A stretch of DNA of 64,000 nt from Brevundimonas intermedia (GTDB lineage: Bacteria > Pseudomonadota > Alphaproteobacteria > Caulobacterales > Caulobacteraceae). The notes beneath the pieces are model-generated. The model saw only the letters and a program-made list of their open reading frames with translations. It did not search any database and was not told the DNA's origin. Within the stretch, counting starts at the first letter, position 1. Each line of letters starts with the position of its first letter. The position numbers and the translations under genes were made by a program. Positions 51,708-62,806 of this stretch are shown piece after piece. The stretch lies in contig NZ_SPVH01000002.1 in assembly GCF_004614235.1 (NCBI RefSeq), forward strand, positions 682,001 through 746,000, given 5' to 3'.

Positions 51708-52982
51708 CTAAAGCCAGTCGGCGAACGGCTCGCGGTCCAGCATTTCCTCATAGGTCGGGCGCGGCCGGATCACGGCCCACTGATCGCCGTCCACCAGAAC
51801 CTCGGGGACCAGGGGCCGGCTGTTGTATTCGCTGGCCATCACCGCGCCGTAAGCCCCCGCCCCGGTGAAGACGACCAGATCCTCGGCCTCCAGCGGCGGC
51901 AACTCACGATCGCGTGCGAAGGTGTCGCCGGTCTCGCACACCGGCCCGACCACATCGTGCGGCAGGCGCGCGCCCACACGCGGATTGACCGGCTGGATGT
52001 CGTGGAAGGCGTCGTACAGCGCCGGCCGCATCAGGTCGTTCATCGCCGCATCCAGCACCAGGAAACGCCGCCCGTCGGAGCGTTCGTTGACCTGGATCAC
52101 CTGGCTGAGCAGCACGCCGGCGTTGGCGGCCAGCAGCCGCCCCGGCTCGAACGCCGCCTCGACGTCCAGCCCGTTCAGAACCCGCGCGGCCATGGCGACA
52201 TAGTCGGCCGGCGACGGCGGTTCGGTCCCGCCGGAATAGGGCACGCCCAGGCCGCCGCCCAAGTCCAGCCGCGTCACGGCATGACCCTGCGACCGCAAGG
52301 TGCGCGTCATCTCGGCCAACACCTTGAAGGCGGCCTCCAGCGGCGCCAGGTCGGTGATCTGGCTGCCGATATGGCAGGCCAGCCCCACTGGCGTGACGTG
52401 GGGCGAGGCCGAGGCGCGCGCGTACAGCCCCATCGCCTCCTCGACCGGCACGCCGAACTTGTCGCCCTTGCCGCCCGTGGTGATCTTGGCGTGACCGCCG
52501 GCGCCGACGTTAGGATTGACCCGCACGGCGATGGCCGGAGACGTGTCCATCATGGCCGCGATGGCGATCAGCCGATCCAGCTCGGCGCCGGATTCGACGT
52601 TGATCTGGCGCACGCCGACGCTGATGGCGAAGGCCATTTCCACATCGGTCTTGCCCACGCCGGAAAAGATGATCCGGTCGGACGGCACGCCGGCCGCAAG
52701 AGCCCGGCGGATTTCGCCCTCGGACACCGTGTCCGCCCCCGACCCCAGCTTGGCCAGGGTCGCCAGCACCGACAGGTTGGAGTTGGCCTTGACCGCGAAG
52801 GCGATCAGGGCCTCGCCCAGGGCGTCGCGATGCGCATCGGCGGCGGCGCGCAGCAGGCCGTAGTGCCGCTTCAGCGTCGCGGTCGAATAGACATAGGCCG
52901 GCGTGCCGACCTCGTCCGCGATCAGTTCCAGCGGCACGCCCTCGGCATACAGGGCGCCGTCCTTCAGGTCGAAATGGTGCAA
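51708..52982 (-). CDS. lysA: Diaminopimelate decarboxylase
   Basis: 424 residues from TTG 52982, 2 bp after the small lipoprotein stop; that start gives the typical LHHFDLKDGALYAEGVPL opening. PLP enzyme converting meso-DAP to lysine. The PLP Lys lies in FAVKANSN near residue 60, the glycine loop in GGGLGVPY near 240, and the C-terminal Cys and Tyr in VCETGDTF and GAGAYGAVM. Its neighbours argH and an LptM-like lipoprotein match a widespread gene order. Confidence 0.95.
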   Translation of the reverse strand: MHHFDLKDGALYAEGVPLELIADEVGTPAYVYSTATLKRHYGLLRAAADAHRDALGEALIAFAVKANSNLSVLATLAKLGSGADTVSEGEIRRALAAGVPSDRIIFSGVGKTDVEMAFAISVGVRQINVESGAELDRLIAIAAMMDTSPAIAVRVNPNVGAGGHAKITTGGKGDKFGVPVEEAMGLYARASASPHVTPVGLACHIGSQITDLAPLEAAFKVLAEMTRTLRSQGHAVTRLDLGGGLGVPYSGGTEPPSPADYVAMAARVLNGLDVEAAFEPGRLLAANAGVLLSQVIQVNERSDGRRFLVLDAAMNDLMRPALYDAFHDIQPVNPRVGARLPHDVVGPVCETGDTFARDRELPPLEAEDLVVFTGAGAYGAVMASEYNSRPLVPEVLVDGDQWAVIRPRPTYEEMLDREPFADWL

Positions 52983-52984
52983 GG

Positions 52985-53215
52985 CTAGCGCGGGTCGTTC
53001 TGGGCGGCGCCGGCGCCGATGGGGTTGGACGGACCGCCGTCGATCGGCACGCTGCTGGACGGGCGGTTCATGGTCGCCGGCTCGGGCAGATGCGGCGCGC
53101 GGCTGTCGCGCGGCGCGCGTTCGGTCTCGCGCACAGGCGATTCCAGATCGGCCATGCGGCCACAAGCCGAGGTCATAAGGGCGAGCGCGCCCACGACGAT
53201 GAGGGTTTTCTTCAC
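52985..53215 (-). CDS. Small lipoprotein, LptM/LppL-like
   Basis: 76 residues from GTG 53215, with GGAG 8 bp upstream. A lipoprotein signal ([17 protein letters not shown]) ends in lipobox Thr-Ser-Ala-Cys, and the mature protein is short, Pro-rich and disordered. Its GTG overlaps the argH stop (GTGA) and lysA follows 2 bp later. A small lipoprotein of the LptM family is encoded at this position, next to lysA or dapF, in many proteobacteria, and helps LPS translocon maturation. The GPL-type motif after the Cys is not conserved here. Confidence 0.75.
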   Translation of the reverse strand: MKKTLIVVGALALMTSACGRMADLESPVRETERAPRDSRAPHLPEPATMNRPSSSVPIDGGPSNPIGAGAAQNDPR

Positions 53216-54651
53216 AGGCGGGCTCTCCAATCGGCGATACGCGCACGGACCTGTTCCGGCGCGGTTCCCCCATAGCTTTGACGGCTTTCGCAGGAAGCCT
53301 GGGCGGTCAGCACCTTGTAAACCGCTTCGGTGATGCCCGGCTCCAGTTTCTGCATTTCTTCCAGCGGCAGTTGCGCCAGGTCCACGCCCAGGCCCTCTGC
53401 CCGCTTCACCGCCGCCCCCGTCACATGGTGCGCCTTGCGAAACGGCAGGTTCAGCTCGCGCACCAGCCAGTCGGCCAGGTCCGTCGCGGTCGAGAAGCCC
53501 GCGCCCGCCGCCTGGGCCATGCGTTCGGTGTTGGGCTGTAACGCCGAGACCATCGCGGTCATGGCGACCAGCGCCAGGTCCAGCGCGTCGAAGGCCTCGA
53601 ACACCGGCGGCTTGTCCTCCTGCATGTCCTTGGAATAGGCCAGCGGAAGGCCTTTCATCACCGTGGACAGGGCGACCAGCGAGCCCATGATCCGGCCCGT
53701 CTTGGCGCGCACCAGTTCGGCGGCGTCGGGATTGCGCTTCTGCGGCATGATCGACGACCCCGTCGTCAGGTCGTCGGGCAGGGAGGCGAAGCCGAACATC
53801 GGCGTCATCCAGATCACGATCTCCTCGGCCAGACGCGACAGGTGGCCCGCCGTAATCGAGGCGGCGGCCAGGCTTTCCAGCGCGAAATCGCGGTCCGACA
53901 CCGCGTCCAGCGAGTTCGCCATCGGCCGGTCGAAGCCCAGTTCCGCCGCCGTCATCTGCCGGTCGATGGGGAAGGGCGACCCGGCCAGGGCCGCGGCGCC
54001 CAGCGGGCTTTCGTTCATCCGGGCGCGCGCGTCGGCGAACCGCCCCGCATCGCGCCCGAACATCTCGACATAGGCCATCAGGTGGTGACCCAGGGTCACG
54101 GGCTGGGCCGTCTGCAAATGGGTGAAGCCGGGCATCAGGTCGCCTGCATGCTGTTCGGCGCGCGCCAGCAGGGCGGCCTGCAACGCCTTCAACTGGGCCA
54201 CGCTACGGTCGCAGGCGTCGCGCACCCACAGGCGGAAATCGACGGCGACCTGGTCGTTGCGGCTGCGCGCGGTGTGCAGGCGGCCCGACGGCTCGCCGAT
54301 CAGTTCGTTCAGGCGCGCCTCCACATTCATGTGGATGTCCTCGAACTGATCGCGGAACGGGAAGGTCCCGGCCTCGATCTCGGATTCGATGGCGTCCAAC
54401 CCGCCCAGGATGGCTTCGGCGTCGGCCGACTGGACGATGCCCTGCTTGGCCAGCATGCGGCAGTGGGCGCGCGATCCGGCCAGATCCTGACGCCACAGCC
54501 GCTGATCCACGCCGATGGAGACGTTGATCGCCTGCATGATTTCGGCGGGGCGCGACGAAAAGCGTCCGCCCCACATGTCTTGACCCGCGGGCTTCACCGG
54601 CGCAGTCGAACCGCCAGATGGCTTGGCGTCGGAAGAGGTGGATTCAGTCAT
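53212..54651 (-). CDS. argH: Argininosuccinate lyase
   Basis: 479 residues. It splits argininosuccinate to arginine and fumarate. The N-terminus after MTESTSS has the usual [12 protein letters not shown]. The fumarase-superfamily signature [12 protein letters not shown] lies near residue 298, and the catalytic His loop [14 protein letters not shown] near 180. ATG 54651 shares the CATG with the divergent TlpA-like ATG 54650. It is first of the argH / lipoprotein / lysA chain. Confidence 0.95.
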   Translation of the reverse strand: MTESTSSDAKPSGGSTAPVKPAGQDMWGGRFSSRPAEIMQAINVSIGVDQRLWRQDLAGSRAHCRMLAKQGIVQSADAEAILGGLDAIESEIEAGTFPFRDQFEDIHMNVEARLNELIGEPSGRLHTARSRNDQVAVDFRLWVRDACDRSVAQLKALQAALLARAEQHAGDLMPGFTHLQTAQPVTLGHHLMAYVEMFGRDAGRFADARARMNESPLGAAALAGSPFPIDRQMTAAELGFDRPMANSLDAVSDRDFALESLAAASITAGHLSRLAEEIVIWMTPMFGFASLPDDLTTGSSIMPQKRNPDAAELVRAKTGRIMGSLVALSTVMKGLPLAYSKDMQEDKPPVFEAFDALDLALVAMTAMVSALQPNTERMAQAAGAGFSTATDLADWLVRELNLPFRKAHHVTGAAVKRAEGLGVDLAQLPLEEMQKLEPGITEAVYKVLTAQASCESRQSYGGTAPEQVRARIADWRARL

Positions 54652-55315
54652 GAGCGGCTCTAGAAAGGCGATCTGGGCGGTCGTCGGCGCGGTCGTCGTC
54701 GTCAGCACCATCGCCGGCGCCGGCGGCATGGCGATGTCGCTATACGCCAATCATCGCCAGAAGGCGCAAGTCGAACAGGCCGCAATCGCCGCCGCGACGC
54801 CGAAAAGCGACCTGGCGCGGTTCGCCGTCGGCCCCCTGGCGGCGCTTTCGACCCCGGTCCAGGCCGAAATGGCCCCCGAATACGCCTTCCGCGACCGCAC
54901 CGGCACCGCCGTCCGCTTTTCGGCCTTCCAGGGCAAGGTGGTGGTCGTAAATCTGTGGGCCATGTGGTGCGCGCCGTGCAAGGCCGAGATGCCGACGCTT
55001 CAGGCCTTGGCGAAAGCCTATGAGGCGAATGAGGATCTGGTGGTTCTGCCGATCAACGTCGACGCGACGCCGGAAGCGGCGGCCGAGGCCAGACGCTTCC
55101 TCGACGACCACGCCCCCCTGCCCTTCTACAGCGACATCCGCTTCCAGTTGCCGTTCGAGTTTCCCGGCAAGGGCGCCATGCCGCAGACGATCATCTTGGA
55201 TCGCCAAGGCCGTATCCGCGCCACGATGGCGGGCGAGGCGGACTGGTCCAGCCCCCAGGCTCGCGCCCTGATCGACGCGGTGCTGGCGGAAGGCGGCGCA
55301 CCGCCTCCAGAGTGA
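54650..55315 (+). CDS. TlpA/ResA-like thiol:disulfide protein, membrane-anchored
   Basis: 221 residues from ATG 54650. A signal anchor ([26 protein letters not shown] in parts) holds a periplasmic thioredoxin-like domain (about 75-215). The redox site is WCAPC near residue 105, in [17 protein letters not shown]. Such proteins reduce disulfides for cytochrome c or other targets. The start overlaps that of argH on the other strand, so the two 5' ends, and possibly their promoters, are interleaved. Confidence 0.85.
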   Translation: MSGSRKAIWAVVGAVVVVSTIAGAGGMAMSLYANHRQKAQVEQAAIAAATPKSDLARFAVGPLAALSTPVQAEMAPEYAFRDRTGTAVRFSAFQGKVVVVNLWAMWCAPCKAEMPTLQALAKAYEANEDLVVLPINVDATPEAAAEARRFLDDHAPLPFYSDIRFQLPFEFPGKGAMPQTIILDRQGRIRATMAGEADWSSPQARALIDAVLAEGGAPPPE

Positions 55316-55323
55316 TCCGTGCT

Positions 55324-55632
55324 TTAGTTATCGACCGGAACGCGCTGGTCCGTGGCGGGATTGATCGCGCCGGGCTTGCCTTCGGCGGCCGCTTCGGCCT
55401 GTTCGCCTTCCAGCTTGTCCGCGACCTTGCCGGCCCCGGTCTCGACCGCCTGAGCGGCCTTCATCGCACCACCCTCGATCACCTCACCGGCACGCGACGC
55501 CACATCCGCCGTCTTGTCGGCGGCGGCCTCGGCATGGGCTTCGGTATTTTCCTGTTCGGCCTCGGTGCAGGCGGCGGCGCCCAGGGTCAGGGCGGCGACG
55601 GCCGCCATCAGGGCTTTGGTTCGGATCGTCAC
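55324..55632 (-). CDS. Small Ala/Glu-rich lipoprotein
   Basis: 102 residues from GTG 55632, with GGAGAT 6 bp upstream; a longer frame from 55686 lacks this. A lipoprotein-like signal (ALMAAVAALTLGAAAC) is followed by an acidic helical region (about 25-85) with Lys-Thr-Ala-Asp and Gly-Lys-Val-Ala repeats, like Ala-rich amphipathic stress proteins. Its end is 8 bp from the TlpA-like stop. Confidence 0.65.
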   Translation of the reverse strand: MTIRTKALMAAVAALTLGAAACTEAEQENTEAHAEAAADKTADVASRAGEVIEGGAMKAAQAVETGAGKVADKLEGEQAEAAAEGKPGAINPATDQRVPVDN

Positions 55633-55704
55633 GGCGGATCTCCGGTCAAGGTTAAGGTGTCGACCGAGAACGCAGCACAACGGCACAGGTTGCAGCGGCG
55701 GAAG

Positions 55705-55781
55705 TGGTGACTGGAGGCGGGATCGAACCGCCGACCTGTGGGTTATGAATCCACCGCTCTAACCATCTGAGCTACCCAGTC
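55705..55781 (-). tRNA. tRNA-Met (anticodon CAT)
   Basis: 77 nt including encoded CCA. Acceptor stem GACTGGG / TCCAGTC with discriminator A; D-arm with GCTC/GAGC; anticodon loop TTCATAA, anticodon CAT; T-arm GGCGG-TTCGATC-CCGCC. The 31-39 position of the anticodon stem is an A-C mismatch. The acceptor end G1-C72 argues against initiator tRNA. I call elongator Met; a lysidine-modified Ile2 tRNA cannot be excluded by sequence reading alone. Confidence 0.88.
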
Positions 55782-55965
55782 CCGGGCCTGCGCGAGGCCG
55801 ATGGCCAGCGCGAAAGAGGCGTGCCTATATCGCCGTCGGGCGCGCGGTTCAAGTCGTCTCGGTCAGATCGTGCGGCGATAGGGCGCAAGACGCCGCAGGG
55901 CCGGAACGGTAACGCTGGCGTCGCCGTTCCAGAACCAACGCCTGTTTCCCATCGGAGCCTCTGCC

Positions 55966-57201
55966 ATGCGCCTGATCGTCGCCGCCGCCTCGACGTCCCT
56001 GCTTGTCCTCGCCGCCGCCTGTGGCGCGAACGGCGAAAGCGCGAACGCTCCGCCCCAGGCCAGCGCCCCGCTGGAAACCCGCCCGGCCAACAACCCGGAT
56101 CAGCAACCGGCCTTCGCCGGCCAGACGCGCGCGCCGGGCGTCAAGACCGAACAGGCGATGGCTCACACGGTCGTGGCCTCGGGCCTGGTTCATCCCTGGG
56201 GACTGGCGGCCCTACCCGACGGCCGCTGGCTGGTGACGGAAAAGCCCGGCCGCCTGCGCATCATCACCGCCCAGGGCCAGATCAGCGAGCCGGTCGCGGG
56301 CCTGCCCGCCGTCGACGCCCGCGGCCAGGGCGGCCTGCTGGACGTGATCGTCGGCCCCGGCTTCGCCCAGGACCGGATGATCTACTGGAGCTATTCCGAA
56401 CCGCGTGACGGCGGCAACGCCACCTCGGTCGCCCGTGCGCGTCTGTCGGACGACGGCGCGCGCGTGGAGAACGTCCAGGTCATCTTCCGCGCCCTGCCCA
56501 TCTATGACGGCGACAAACATTTCGGTTCGTCACTGGCCTTTGCGCCCGACGGCAAGCTGTTCATCACCCTGGGCGAACGCTCGGACCGGCCGATGCGGCC
56601 CCAGGCCCAGGACCTGGGCTCACACATGGGCAAGACCATCCGCATCAACGCCGACGGCTCCGTGCCCCAGGACAATCCCTTCGTCGGCCGCGCCGGCGCC
56701 CTGCCCGAGATCTGGAGCCTGGGTCACCGCAACGCCCAGGGGATCGCCGTCCAGCCCGGCACGGGCGCGATCTGGACGATCGAACACGGCACACGCGGCG
56801 GCGACGAGGTCAACCTGGACAAGCCGGGCCTGAACTACGGCTGGCCTGATGCGGCTTACGGCGTCGAATACGCCGGCGGCCAGATCAACAGCGGCGTGAC
56901 CCAGGCGCCGGGCACCGAACAGCCGGTCTATTACTGGGATCCGGTCATCGCACCGGGCGGCGCGATCTTCTATCAGGGGGCTATGTTCCCCGGCTGGGAC
57001 GGAAACCTGTTGGTCGCAGGCCTGAAGGAAAAGCACATCGCCCGTCTGGTGATCCAGAACGACCGCGTGGTCGGCGAAGAGCGTTTGTTGACCGACCTGG
57101 GCGAACGCGTTCGCGACGTGGCGGTCGGCGCCGACGGTGCGGTCTGGGCCATCACCGACGAGGACGACGGCAAGCTGGTCAGGCTGGCGGCGACGCAGTA
57201 A
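55966..57201 (+). CDS. PQQ-dependent aldose sugar dehydrogenase (YliI-like), lipoprotein
   Basis: 411 residues. A lipoprotein signal (RLIVAAASTSLLVLAAAC) is followed by an Ala/Pro-rich linker and the six-bladed beta-propeller of soluble PQQ sugar dehydrogenases (about 60-405). Typical residues are HPWGLAALPDGRWLVTEKPGR (in parts), HFGSSLAFAPDG near 186, and SLGHRNAQGI near 255. Oxidises aldoses in the periplasm using PQQ; PQQ synthesis genes are not here. Confidence 0.88.
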   Translation: MRLIVAAASTSLLVLAAACGANGESANAPPQASAPLETRPANNPDQQPAFAGQTRAPGVKTEQAMAHTVVASGLVHPWGLAALPDGRWLVTEKPGRLRIITAQGQISEPVAGLPAVDARGQGGLLDVIVGPGFAQDRMIYWSYSEPRDGGNATSVARARLSDDGARVENVQVIFRALPIYDGDKHFGSSLAFAPDGKLFITLGERSDRPMRPQAQDLGSHMGKTIRINADGSVPQDNPFVGRAGALPEIWSLGHRNAQGIAVQPGTGAIWTIEHGTRGGDEVNLDKPGLNYGWPDAAYGVEYAGGQINSGVTQAPGTEQPVYYWDPVIAPGGAIFYQGAMFPGWDGNLLVAGLKEKHIARLVIQNDRVVGEERLLTDLGERVRDVAVGADGAVWAITDEDDGKLVRLAATQ

Positions 57202-57259
57202 CCTTCGAACGCCGGGGGGCAAGGAAGGAGCGCATCGTCGCTCCAGGGAGCACCGAGCC

Positions 57260-57481
57260 ATGCGTATCCTCATTCTCTCCGCCGCGATCAGCCTGCCCTT
57301 GCTGGGGGCCTGCGGCACGACGGGCGGCGTCAACAGCTACCAGAAGGACATGGACGCGTTGGAGGCGGAATGCACCCGTAGCCAGGGCATCCTGACGCCG
57401 ACCGGCCTGCAGACCGGACGGCCCCAGACAGAATACGCCTGCAAGATCACCGGCGGCGCGACCCGCATTCCGCCGCGCTGA
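57260..57481 (+). CDS. Small lipoprotein
   Basis: 73 residues from ATG 57260, with GGGAG about 10 bp upstream. Lipobox LLGAC at residues 13-17; mature part contains a Gly-Thr-Thr-Gly stretch, two Cys (ECTRSQG, YACKITG) that could form a disulfide, and an Arg-containing end. Unknown function. Same direction as the PQQ dehydrogenase, 58 bp after it. Confidence 0.65.
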   Translation: MRILILSAAISLPLLGACGTTGGVNSYQKDMDALEAECTRSQGILTPTGLQTGRPQTEYACKITGGATRIPPR

Positions 57482-57592
57482 CGGAACGCGAGCGGGCCTG
57501 GCCATTGCGCCGGCCCGCTCGCCAGCGGCGTCGAAACCCCTGCTGAATCGAAAGACACCGGCCCCCTAGCGCGGCATCACGCGGCTTATTAC

Positions 57593-57608
57593 TTGACGTT
57601 GACGTAAA
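57593..57608. promoter_or_regulatory. LiuR-like palindrome upstream of fadA
   Basis: TTGACGTTGACGTAAA, with 6 of 8 base pairs across the dyad, 114 bp before fadA. It closely resembles the TTTACGTNNACGTAAA motif known for the MerR-type regulator LiuR, which controls branched-chain amino acid and fatty acid degradation in proteobacteria. No regulator gene is adjacent. Confidence 0.45.
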
Positions 57609-57721
57609 CGTAGGGTTCTTGGCGTCCACGCTTGGAACCGCCCTGCCCTCATGTCGCGAACCGCCCATTCCTTTCAAAAGGGGGCGGTGAGCATGGGGGC
57701 CACAGATGGAGACGCACTCCC

Positions 57722-58927
57722 ATGGCTGACGCCTATATCTACGACGCCGTCCGCACGCCGCGCGGCAAGGGCAAGAAGGACGGCTCGCTGCACGAGATCA
57801 CCGGCCTGAGCCTGGCGACCCAGGTGCTGGAGGCTCTGCGCGACCGCAACGACCTGGACACGTCCAAGGTCGATGACGTCATCCTGGGCTGCGTCACCCC
57901 CGTGGGCGAACTGGGCGCCGACATCGCCCGCACGGCGGTCCTCTCGGCCGGCTGGTCGCAATATACGGCGGGCGTTCAGGTCAATCGCTTCTGCGCCTCA
58001 GGCCTGGAAGCCGTGAACATGGCCACGGCCAAGGTGAAGTCCGGCGAGGCCGACTTCGCCGTCGGCGGCGGCGTCGAGGTCATGAGCCGCGTGCCCATGG
58101 GTTCGGACATGGGCGCCTGGCCGACCGATCCCTCCTCGGCCTTCCCCACCTATTTCGTGCCGCAAGGCGTGTCGGCGGACATGATCGCCACCAAATACGG
58201 GTTCAGCCGCGACGACGTGGACGCCTATTCAGTCGAAAGCCACAAGCGCGCCGCCAAGGCCTGGGCCGAGGGCCGGTTCAAGAAGTCGGTTCTGGCGGTC
58301 AAGGACCAGCTGGGCCTGACCATCCTGGACCATGACGAGACCATTCGTCCGAACACGGACATGCAGGCCCTGGGCGGCCTGAACCCCTCCTTCGCCATGA
58401 TGGGCGAGATGGCCTTCGACAGCGTGATCAACCAGCGCTACCCCGAGGTCGAGCGCGTCACCCACGTCCACACCCCCGGCAACTCGTCCGGCATCGTCGA
58501 CGGTTCGGCCGGCGTGCTGATCGGTTCGCTGGAAGTCGGCAAGGCCCTGGGCCTGAAGCCGCGCGCCAAGATCCTGGGCGGCGCCTCGATCGGCTCGGAG
58601 CCGTCGATCATGCTGACGGGTCCGGAATATGTGACCCGCAAACTGCTGGGCAAGCTGGGCATGACGCCCGACGACATCGACGTGTGGGAGCTGAACGAGG
58701 CCTTCGCCGCCGTCGTCCTGCGCTACATGCAGGCCCTGAACATCGACCACGCCAAGATGAATGTGAACGGCGGCGGCATCTCGATGGGCCACCCCCTGGG
58801 CGCCACCGGCGCCATGATCACCGGCATCGCCCTGGACGAGCTGGAACGCTCGAACAAGTCGACCGCCCTGATCACCCTGTGCATCGGCGGCGGCATGGGC
58901 ACCGCCACCGTCATCGAACGCGTCTGA
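57722..58927 (+). CDS. fadA: Acetyl-CoA C-acetyltransferase / 3-ketoacyl-CoA thiolase
   Basis: 401 residues from ATG 57722; an upstream frame is rejected because it is not thiolase-like. Cleaves 3-ketoacyl-CoA with CoA in fatty acid beta-oxidation. The nucleophile Cys lies in [11 protein letters not shown] near residue 91, His in GHPLGATGA near 358 and the second Cys in [10 protein letters not shown] near 388. fadB follows after 11 bp, which supports the beta-oxidation call over a biosynthetic thiolase. Confidence 0.93.
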   Translation: MADAYIYDAVRTPRGKGKKDGSLHEITGLSLATQVLEALRDRNDLDTSKVDDVILGCVTPVGELGADIARTAVLSAGWSQYTAGVQVNRFCASGLEAVNMATAKVKSGEADFAVGGGVEVMSRVPMGSDMGAWPTDPSSAFPTYFVPQGVSADMIATKYGFSRDDVDAYSVESHKRAAKAWAEGRFKKSVLAVKDQLGLTILDHDETIRPNTDMQALGGLNPSFAMMGEMAFDSVINQRYPEVERVTHVHTPGNSSGIVDGSAGVLIGSLEVGKALGLKPRAKILGGASIGSEPSIMLTGPEYVTRKLLGKLGMTPDDIDVWELNEAFAAVVLRYMQALNIDHAKMNVNGGGISMGHPLGATGAMITGIALDELERSNKSTALITLCIGGGMGTATVIERV

Positions 58928-58938
58928 GGATCACACCC

Positions 58939-61131
58939 ATGGAAAACTTCAAGATCGACGTCGACGCCGACGGCATCGCCCTGGTCACGTTCGACGTGCC
59001 GGGCCGCTCGATGAACACCCTGACCTCTTCGGTGATGAAGGAAATCCCCGAACTGGTCGAACGCATCAAGACCGACGACGCCATCAAGGGCGCGGTCATC
59101 ACTTCGGGCAAGGCGTCGGGCTTCTGCGCGGGCGCAGACCTGGGCGACATGGCCGGCGGCGTGCTGTCGGGCGGCGGGGACCTGCAGAAGGCGTTCGACG
59201 CCGGCTGGAAGCTGAACGGCGCCTTCCGCGCGCTGGAAACCTCGGGCAAGCCGATCGCGGCCGCGATCAACGGCCTGGCCCTGGGCGGCGGGCTGGAGTT
59301 CACCCTGGCCTGCCACTATCGCGTGGTCGAGAACGACAACAAGATCCAGCTGGGCCTGCCCGAGATCAAGGTCGGCCTCTTCCCCGGCGGCGGCGGCACC
59401 CAGCGCCTGACCCGCCTGGTCGGCGTGCAGAACGCCATGATGGCGATGAGCGAGGGCAAGTCCTTCCGCCCCAACGACGCCAAAGGCGCCGGCATCGTCC
59501 ATGAGGTGGTCGAAAAGGGCCAGTCGGTCGAGGCCGCCAAGACCTGGATCAAGAACGGCGGCAAGGCCGTGCAGCCGTGGGACGACAAGTCGTTCAAACT
59601 GCCCGGCGGCGGCCCCTATCATCCGGCAGGCATCCAGAACTTCATGGTCGGCAACGCCATGCTGCGCAAACAGTCCTACGGCAACTATCCCGCCGTCGTG
59701 AACCTGATGAAGGCCGTCTACGAGGGAACCCAGGTTCCGATGGACGCGGCCCTGCGCATCGAGACCCGCTATTTCATCAAGACACTGATGACGCCGCAGG
59801 CCCAGGCCATGATCCGCTCGCTGTTCCTGTCCAAGCAGGAACTGGACAAGGGCGCGGTGCGTCCGGCGGGCATTCCGAAGTCGGACCCCAAGAAGGTCAC
59901 GGTCATCGGCGCCGGCATGATGGGCGCGGGCATTGCCTATGTTCAGGCGCTCGCCGGCATCGAGACCATCCTGATCGACCAGACCCAGGAAGCCGCCGAC
60001 AAGGGCAAGGCCCATGTCGAGGAATTGCTGAAGAAGCGACTGTCGCGCGGCCAGCTGACGCAGGAGAAGTATGACGCCCTGCTGGGTTCGGTCACCGCGA
60101 CGACCGATTATGAGCTGATCAAGGGTTCGGACCTGGTCGTCGAGGCCGTGTTCGAAAGCCGCGAGATCAAGGCCGACGTCACCAAGCGCGCCGAGGCCCA
60201 GCTGGTCGAGGGCGCCGTCTTCGGCTCCAACACCTCGACCCTGCCGATCACCGGCCTGGCCGAGGCCAGCGTCCGGCCCGAGGACTTCATCGGCATCCAC
60301 TTCTTCTCGCCCGTCGACAAGATGATGCTGGTCGAGATCATCCTGGGCGAAAAGACGGGTCAGGCCGCCATCGCCAAGGCGCTGGATTACGTCCTGAAGA
60401 TCAAGAAAACGCCGATCGTCGTCAACGACAGCCGCGGTTTCTACACCTCGCGCTGCTTCTCCACCTTCCTGATGGAAGGCATGGCGATGCTGGAAGAGGG
60501 TTACGGCCCGGCCCTGATCGACAATGTCGGTCGCATGACCGGCATGCCGCGCGGCCCGCTGGAAATGCACGACGACGTCGCGCTGGACCTGTCCTACAAG
60601 ATCGCCAAGCAGACCAAGGCCGACCTGGGCGACAAATACGTCGCCAACGAGGGTGAACAGATCGTCGCCACCATGGTCGAGGGCGGTCGGTTCGGCCGCA
60701 AGAACGGCAAAGGCTTCTACGACTATGACAGCAAGCCCAAGACGCTTTGGGCAGGCCTGGCCGAACTGGCGCCGACCAGCAAGGGCATCGACAAGCCCGA
60801 GGAGGCCACCGCCTTCGCCCAGATCGACGAACTGAAGACGCGCCTGCTCTATCGCCAGGCCGTCGAAGTCGCCCGCTGCTGGGAAGAGGGCGTCATCGAC
60901 GACCCGCGCGAGGCCGACCTGGGCGCCATTCTGGGCTGGGGCTTCGCGCCCTGGACCGGCGGCCCGATCAGCATGATCGACGGCATCGGCCTGGCCAAGT
61001 TCGTGGAAACCGCCGACCGTCTGGCGGCTACGTACGGCGACCGGTTCAAGGTCCCGCAGCTGCTGCGCGACATGGCCGCCAAGAACGAGACCTTCTACGG
61101 CAAGTTCGCCCCGGAGAAGGCCGCCGCGTGA
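58939..61131 (+). CDS. fadB: 3-hydroxyacyl-CoA dehydrogenase / enoyl-CoA hydratase (FadB/FadJ-type)
   Basis: 730 residues from ATG 58939. Alpha subunit of the beta-oxidation complex. The N-terminal hydratase has both catalytic Glu ([29 protein letters not shown]), and the hydroxyacyl-CoA dehydrogenase has the Rossmann motif [15 protein letters not shown] near residue 323 and catalytic His in [11 protein letters not shown]-terminal dehydrogenase domains are complete. Forms an operon with fadA, 11 bp upstream. Confidence 0.95.
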   Translation: MENFKIDVDADGIALVTFDVPGRSMNTLTSSVMKEIPELVERIKTDDAIKGAVITSGKASGFCAGADLGDMAGGVLSGGGDLQKAFDAGWKLNGAFRALETSGKPIAAAINGLALGGGLEFTLACHYRVVENDNKIQLGLPEIKVGLFPGGGGTQRLTRLVGVQNAMMAMSEGKSFRPNDAKGAGIVHEVVEKGQSVEAAKTWIKNGGKAVQPWDDKSFKLPGGGPYHPAGIQNFMVGNAMLRKQSYGNYPAVVNLMKAVYEGTQVPMDAALRIETRYFIKTLMTPQAQAMIRSLFLSKQELDKGAVRPAGIPKSDPKKVTVIGAGMMGAGIAYVQALAGIETILIDQTQEAADKGKAHVEELLKKRLSRGQLTQEKYDALLGSVTATTDYELIKGSDLVVEAVFESREIKADVTKRAEAQLVEGAVFGSNTSTLPITGLAEASVRPEDFIGIHFFSPVDKMMLVEIILGEKTGQAAIAKALDYVLKIKKTPIVVNDSRGFYTSRCFSTFLMEGMAMLEEGYGPALIDNVGRMTGMPRGPLEMHDDVALDLSYKIAKQTKADLGDKYVANEGEQIVATMVEGGRFGRKNGKGFYDYDSKPKTLWAGLAELAPTSKGIDKPEEATAFAQIDELKTRLLYRQAVEVARCWEEGVIDDPREADLGAILGWGFAPWTGGPISMIDGIGLAKFVETADRLAATYGDRFKVPQLLRDMAAKNETFYGKFAPEKAAA

Positions 61132-61216
61132 TCGGAAGCGGACAGCGTTGAACGATGGAACGGGCGGCCTTCGGGTCGCCCGTTTTGGTTTCAGAGATGC
61201 GCCTTCTTCACTTTCG

Positions 61217-61383
61217 TCATCCTCCGACAAGCCGTGTCTTCGCGGCGCAGATCGGGGGACCCAGCGGCGTGCGTGAGCGCGAACCTGTCGCGGACTCTAA
61301 TGTTCCTGCATCGCGCGGTGGGGAGGTTTCGCCTTCGGCGCCGCTGGGTCCCCCGGTCTCGCTGCGCTCGCCGGAGGATGACG
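61217..61383. repeat. Intergenic cloverleaf-like inverted repeat element (copy 2)
   Basis: Outer arms CGTCATCC (61217-61224) and GGATGACG (61376-61383), the same as the copy at 13328. Inside are perfect 16-bp arms GGGGGACCCAGCGGCG (61256-61271) and CGCCGCTGGGTCCCCC (61339-61354) around 67 bases. It occupies the fadB-recA gap; the rest of that 423-bp gap (61132-61216 and 61384-61554) shows no gene. Confidence 0.75.
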
Positions 61384-61554
61384 AGAGCTAAAGAAAAAGA
61401 CCCGCCCGACACGAGGTCGAGCGGGTCGCTCCGCCGCCCTTCGCGGGGTCGGTGGCGGGTCGCTGGGGGCGACGGAGTGGGGGTGAAAAGACCGGGCCGC
61501 CGCCGGAGCGAACCCTTCAGGTCCGCCCCGGCCGCCCAGCCTCTTGTCTTGGCG

Positions 61555-62637
<1,083 letters not shown>

Positions 62638-62740
62638 TGCCTTCGTCTCCCTTGCCATGATTCCCGTCATTAAGCTTGGGAGAGACCCGCCTGGACCCGC
62701 CCCCGTTTCGTGAGGACGACTATGTGCATGGTTTGTTCTG

Positions 62741-62755
62741 GTTCACAAGATGTTC
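62741..62755. promoter_or_regulatory. SOS/LexA box upstream of recA
   Basis: GTTC-ACAAGAT-GTTC on the plus strand (GAAC-N7-GAAC on the recA strand), exactly the direct-repeat LexA site of alphaproteobacteria. Lies between recA and the divergent-facing kinase gene's 3' end, so it serves recA. Confidence 0.88.
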
Positions 62756-62806
62756 TCGTCGATCAAAACAAGAACACCGAAAAGCCACGTCCGATATTGA
62801 CGCAGG

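Noticed and set aside
58723..61230. An 835-codon frame on the minus strand across fadB
   Set aside because: Antisense shadow of fadB; composition typical of high-GC complementary frames and no start signal.
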